From positions 26,081-90,080 of the forward strand of contig CANMKA010000016.1 of NCBI GenBank assembly GCA_947498355.1: a stretch of 64,000 nt of DNA, in the 5' to 3' direction. Source of the DNA: an uncultured Paraglaciecola sp. (GTDB taxonomy: Bacteria > Pseudomonadota > Gammaproteobacteria > Enterobacterales > Alteromonadaceae). Position 1 is the first letter of the stretch; every line of letters begins with the position of its first letter. Below are positions 63,901 through 64,000 of the stretch, piece after piece. The position numbers and the translations under genes are program-made. The notes under the pieces are model-generated. The model did not search any database. It had not been told where the DNA came from and was given only the letters and a program-made list of their open reading frames with translations.

Positions 63901-64000
63901 CTCAACAACTGGCTGACATACTGCCCAAAGTCGATAAAGGCATAGAAGAAGCCACCGCAGTTATTGAAAGAAAAGTCAAAAAAGCACTAGATGAATACAC
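60924..64000 (+). CDS. vgrG: Effector-type VgrG with C-terminal extension (3' end outside window)
   Basis: The frame opens with TTG 60924, spaced 9 nt from AAGGATA; no in-frame ATG fits. The first ~690 codons encode VgrG: a gp27-like part (ESNAAFFKRLLSQYGLYYRV), the OB domain (HATGWHFPLAHDSQVLLGC) and the beta-helix (SRGNVELIGKDVLTLNGKMI). A linker and a small beta domain follow (VQNAPYIVELADGTKIEGEL, a peptide-extension fold). Then comes a hydrophobic pre-toxin-like region near residues 845-915 (ISMIPVVDQVMDCRDVCANI, GIGFIPVLGSAVKGVGK). The toxin domain is probably beyond the window edge. It is transcribed away from the main operon. Confidence 0.88.
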   Translation, partial: MASPRLLISVNNTHYQVIFLQGVDDLNGHSEYLVEVDTLDLAPLQNGLGQTVSLTFIADDDHSRVLNACLLSIKDKGVIGANPKQADGLKRRYQLTLGTRLSLLEQTEHSRVFVDTDLKDVLYTVLAGAGYHGAQIEFSLAKPLPAAPQIVQAMESNAAFFKRLLSQYGLYYRVTSTGADAGIMITDNNLSSPYLARGLIEVHYASGFNSQLAESALENSNGRPNFVGFSHCQVKHQYQRGLTKAMAIDEHAAQDELADYNLAQPVSTSLAQAAQVGEDQTLATHRFAQVITLTGNVPDIFAGCSFSLNDQSAVNASGDYLCVSVKHKSQQPSDETSQDGLSQYHCEVVAIPRGTAFKLPYEAFSPLPMVFSASVESIQPAPTLTETGEYYAKIRFDDTAQGPLSSTQPLKKLVSYACANQPHATGWHFPLAHDSQVLLGCVNNDPSQAYIIGFDMNQAQPAVVNSSNASQNRILSRSGHELRFDDDEQTPTIILQTLGSEHYFELNANTAGKHYIEWVSRLGNISLHAAGKLLLENSEGNIYFQVDGHQHIDAKHSVAIEVKADSTAKDDTMSLQSATHLHHTAQKVNLSSKKQTSLLSGRSIKTQANSKILWQSAQGNMAINASQGATIVNAQGNISIKGSGSGNITLFNQGGMIKLDSRGNVELIGKDVLTLNGKMITLDGEVTYKNASPQTASEPNAASPSNISRIADLNLAGNIQLDVSQHVIELEYTYQDGEAVQNAPYIVELADGTKIEGELDNSGKATIEGAPTGQYTVQLGEDTREYQPLDTTKPNPLFGKITPQVAATMVENDDTSLLDEAGDLASQAGDWLWGTLQGDFNENPSTSQIVVGTIISMIPVVDQVMDCRDVCANIFLLVDDKEANDTDGWIALTLTGIGFIPVLGSAVKGVGKIIVKNPKQSISLAAAALRKLGKGDPIAYIKNIDWKDLGKQGAELIKEKIMVMREALNAILNSSSVKWALEKETLENLSLQSQQLADILPKVDKGIEEATAVIERKVKKALDEY

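Overview
The window looks like chromosomal DNA of a marine gammaproteobacterium of the Alteromonadales (Paraglaciecola/Glaciecola/Alteromonas type). This is inferred from the moderate GC content and from the mix of sulfatases, a GH78 rhamnosidase and polysaccharide-lyase-like proteins with ModABC, PqiABC and a complete type VI secretion system (T6SS). No rRNA, tRNA, CRISPR array or insertion sequence was seen.

Layout. (1) About 1-17,000 is a carbohydrate-utilisation region aimed at a sulfated, rhamnose-containing algal polysaccharide (ulvan-like by inference). It holds a partial secreted protein, a jelly-roll lipoprotein that may be a lyase, two S1-type sulfatases, a GH78 alpha-L-rhamnosidase, an exported sugar-isomerase-fold lipoprotein, a secreted beta-propeller and a large heparinase II/III-like protein. 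A hipBA toxin-antitoxin pair (2.2-3.8 kb) and an EAL-HDOD signalling protein (12.5-13.8 kb) lie among them. (2) 17,029-19,709 is modABC (molybdate import). (3) 19,844-23,251 is pqiABC (MCE-type envelope lipid transport). (4) 23,381-60,459, all on the minus strand, is the T6SS. The order of transcription is: an unrecognised gene, tssJ, tssK, tssL, tssM, tagF, tssA, tssB, tssC, a small membrane protein, hcp, tssE, tssF, tssG, clpV, vgrG, then accessory/adaptor genes (DUF6484-like, HEAT-like, DUF2169, ketosynthase-like, PAAR-like DUF4150), then a 1296-residue VasX-like effector. (5) Immediately after the effector come five tandem, translationally coupled, mosaic copies of a two-TM protein that I interpret as immunity proteins. 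A truncated sixth copy, an orphan effector tail, a divergent relative and a displaced 100-bp effector shard follow. (6) From 60,924 to the window end a divergent plus-strand vgrG carries a C-terminal pre-toxin-like extension and runs off the edge.

How it works together. The T6SS has all thirteen core components plus TagF. DUF2169 and the PAAR-like protein probably load the VasX-like effector on the tip of the first VgrG, and the tandem two-TM proteins probably protect the producer and its kin. The debris downstream (25.7-23.4 kb) reads as the scar of repeated effector-immunity recombination. The five-copy mosaic array and this graveyard are the most unusual part of the window.
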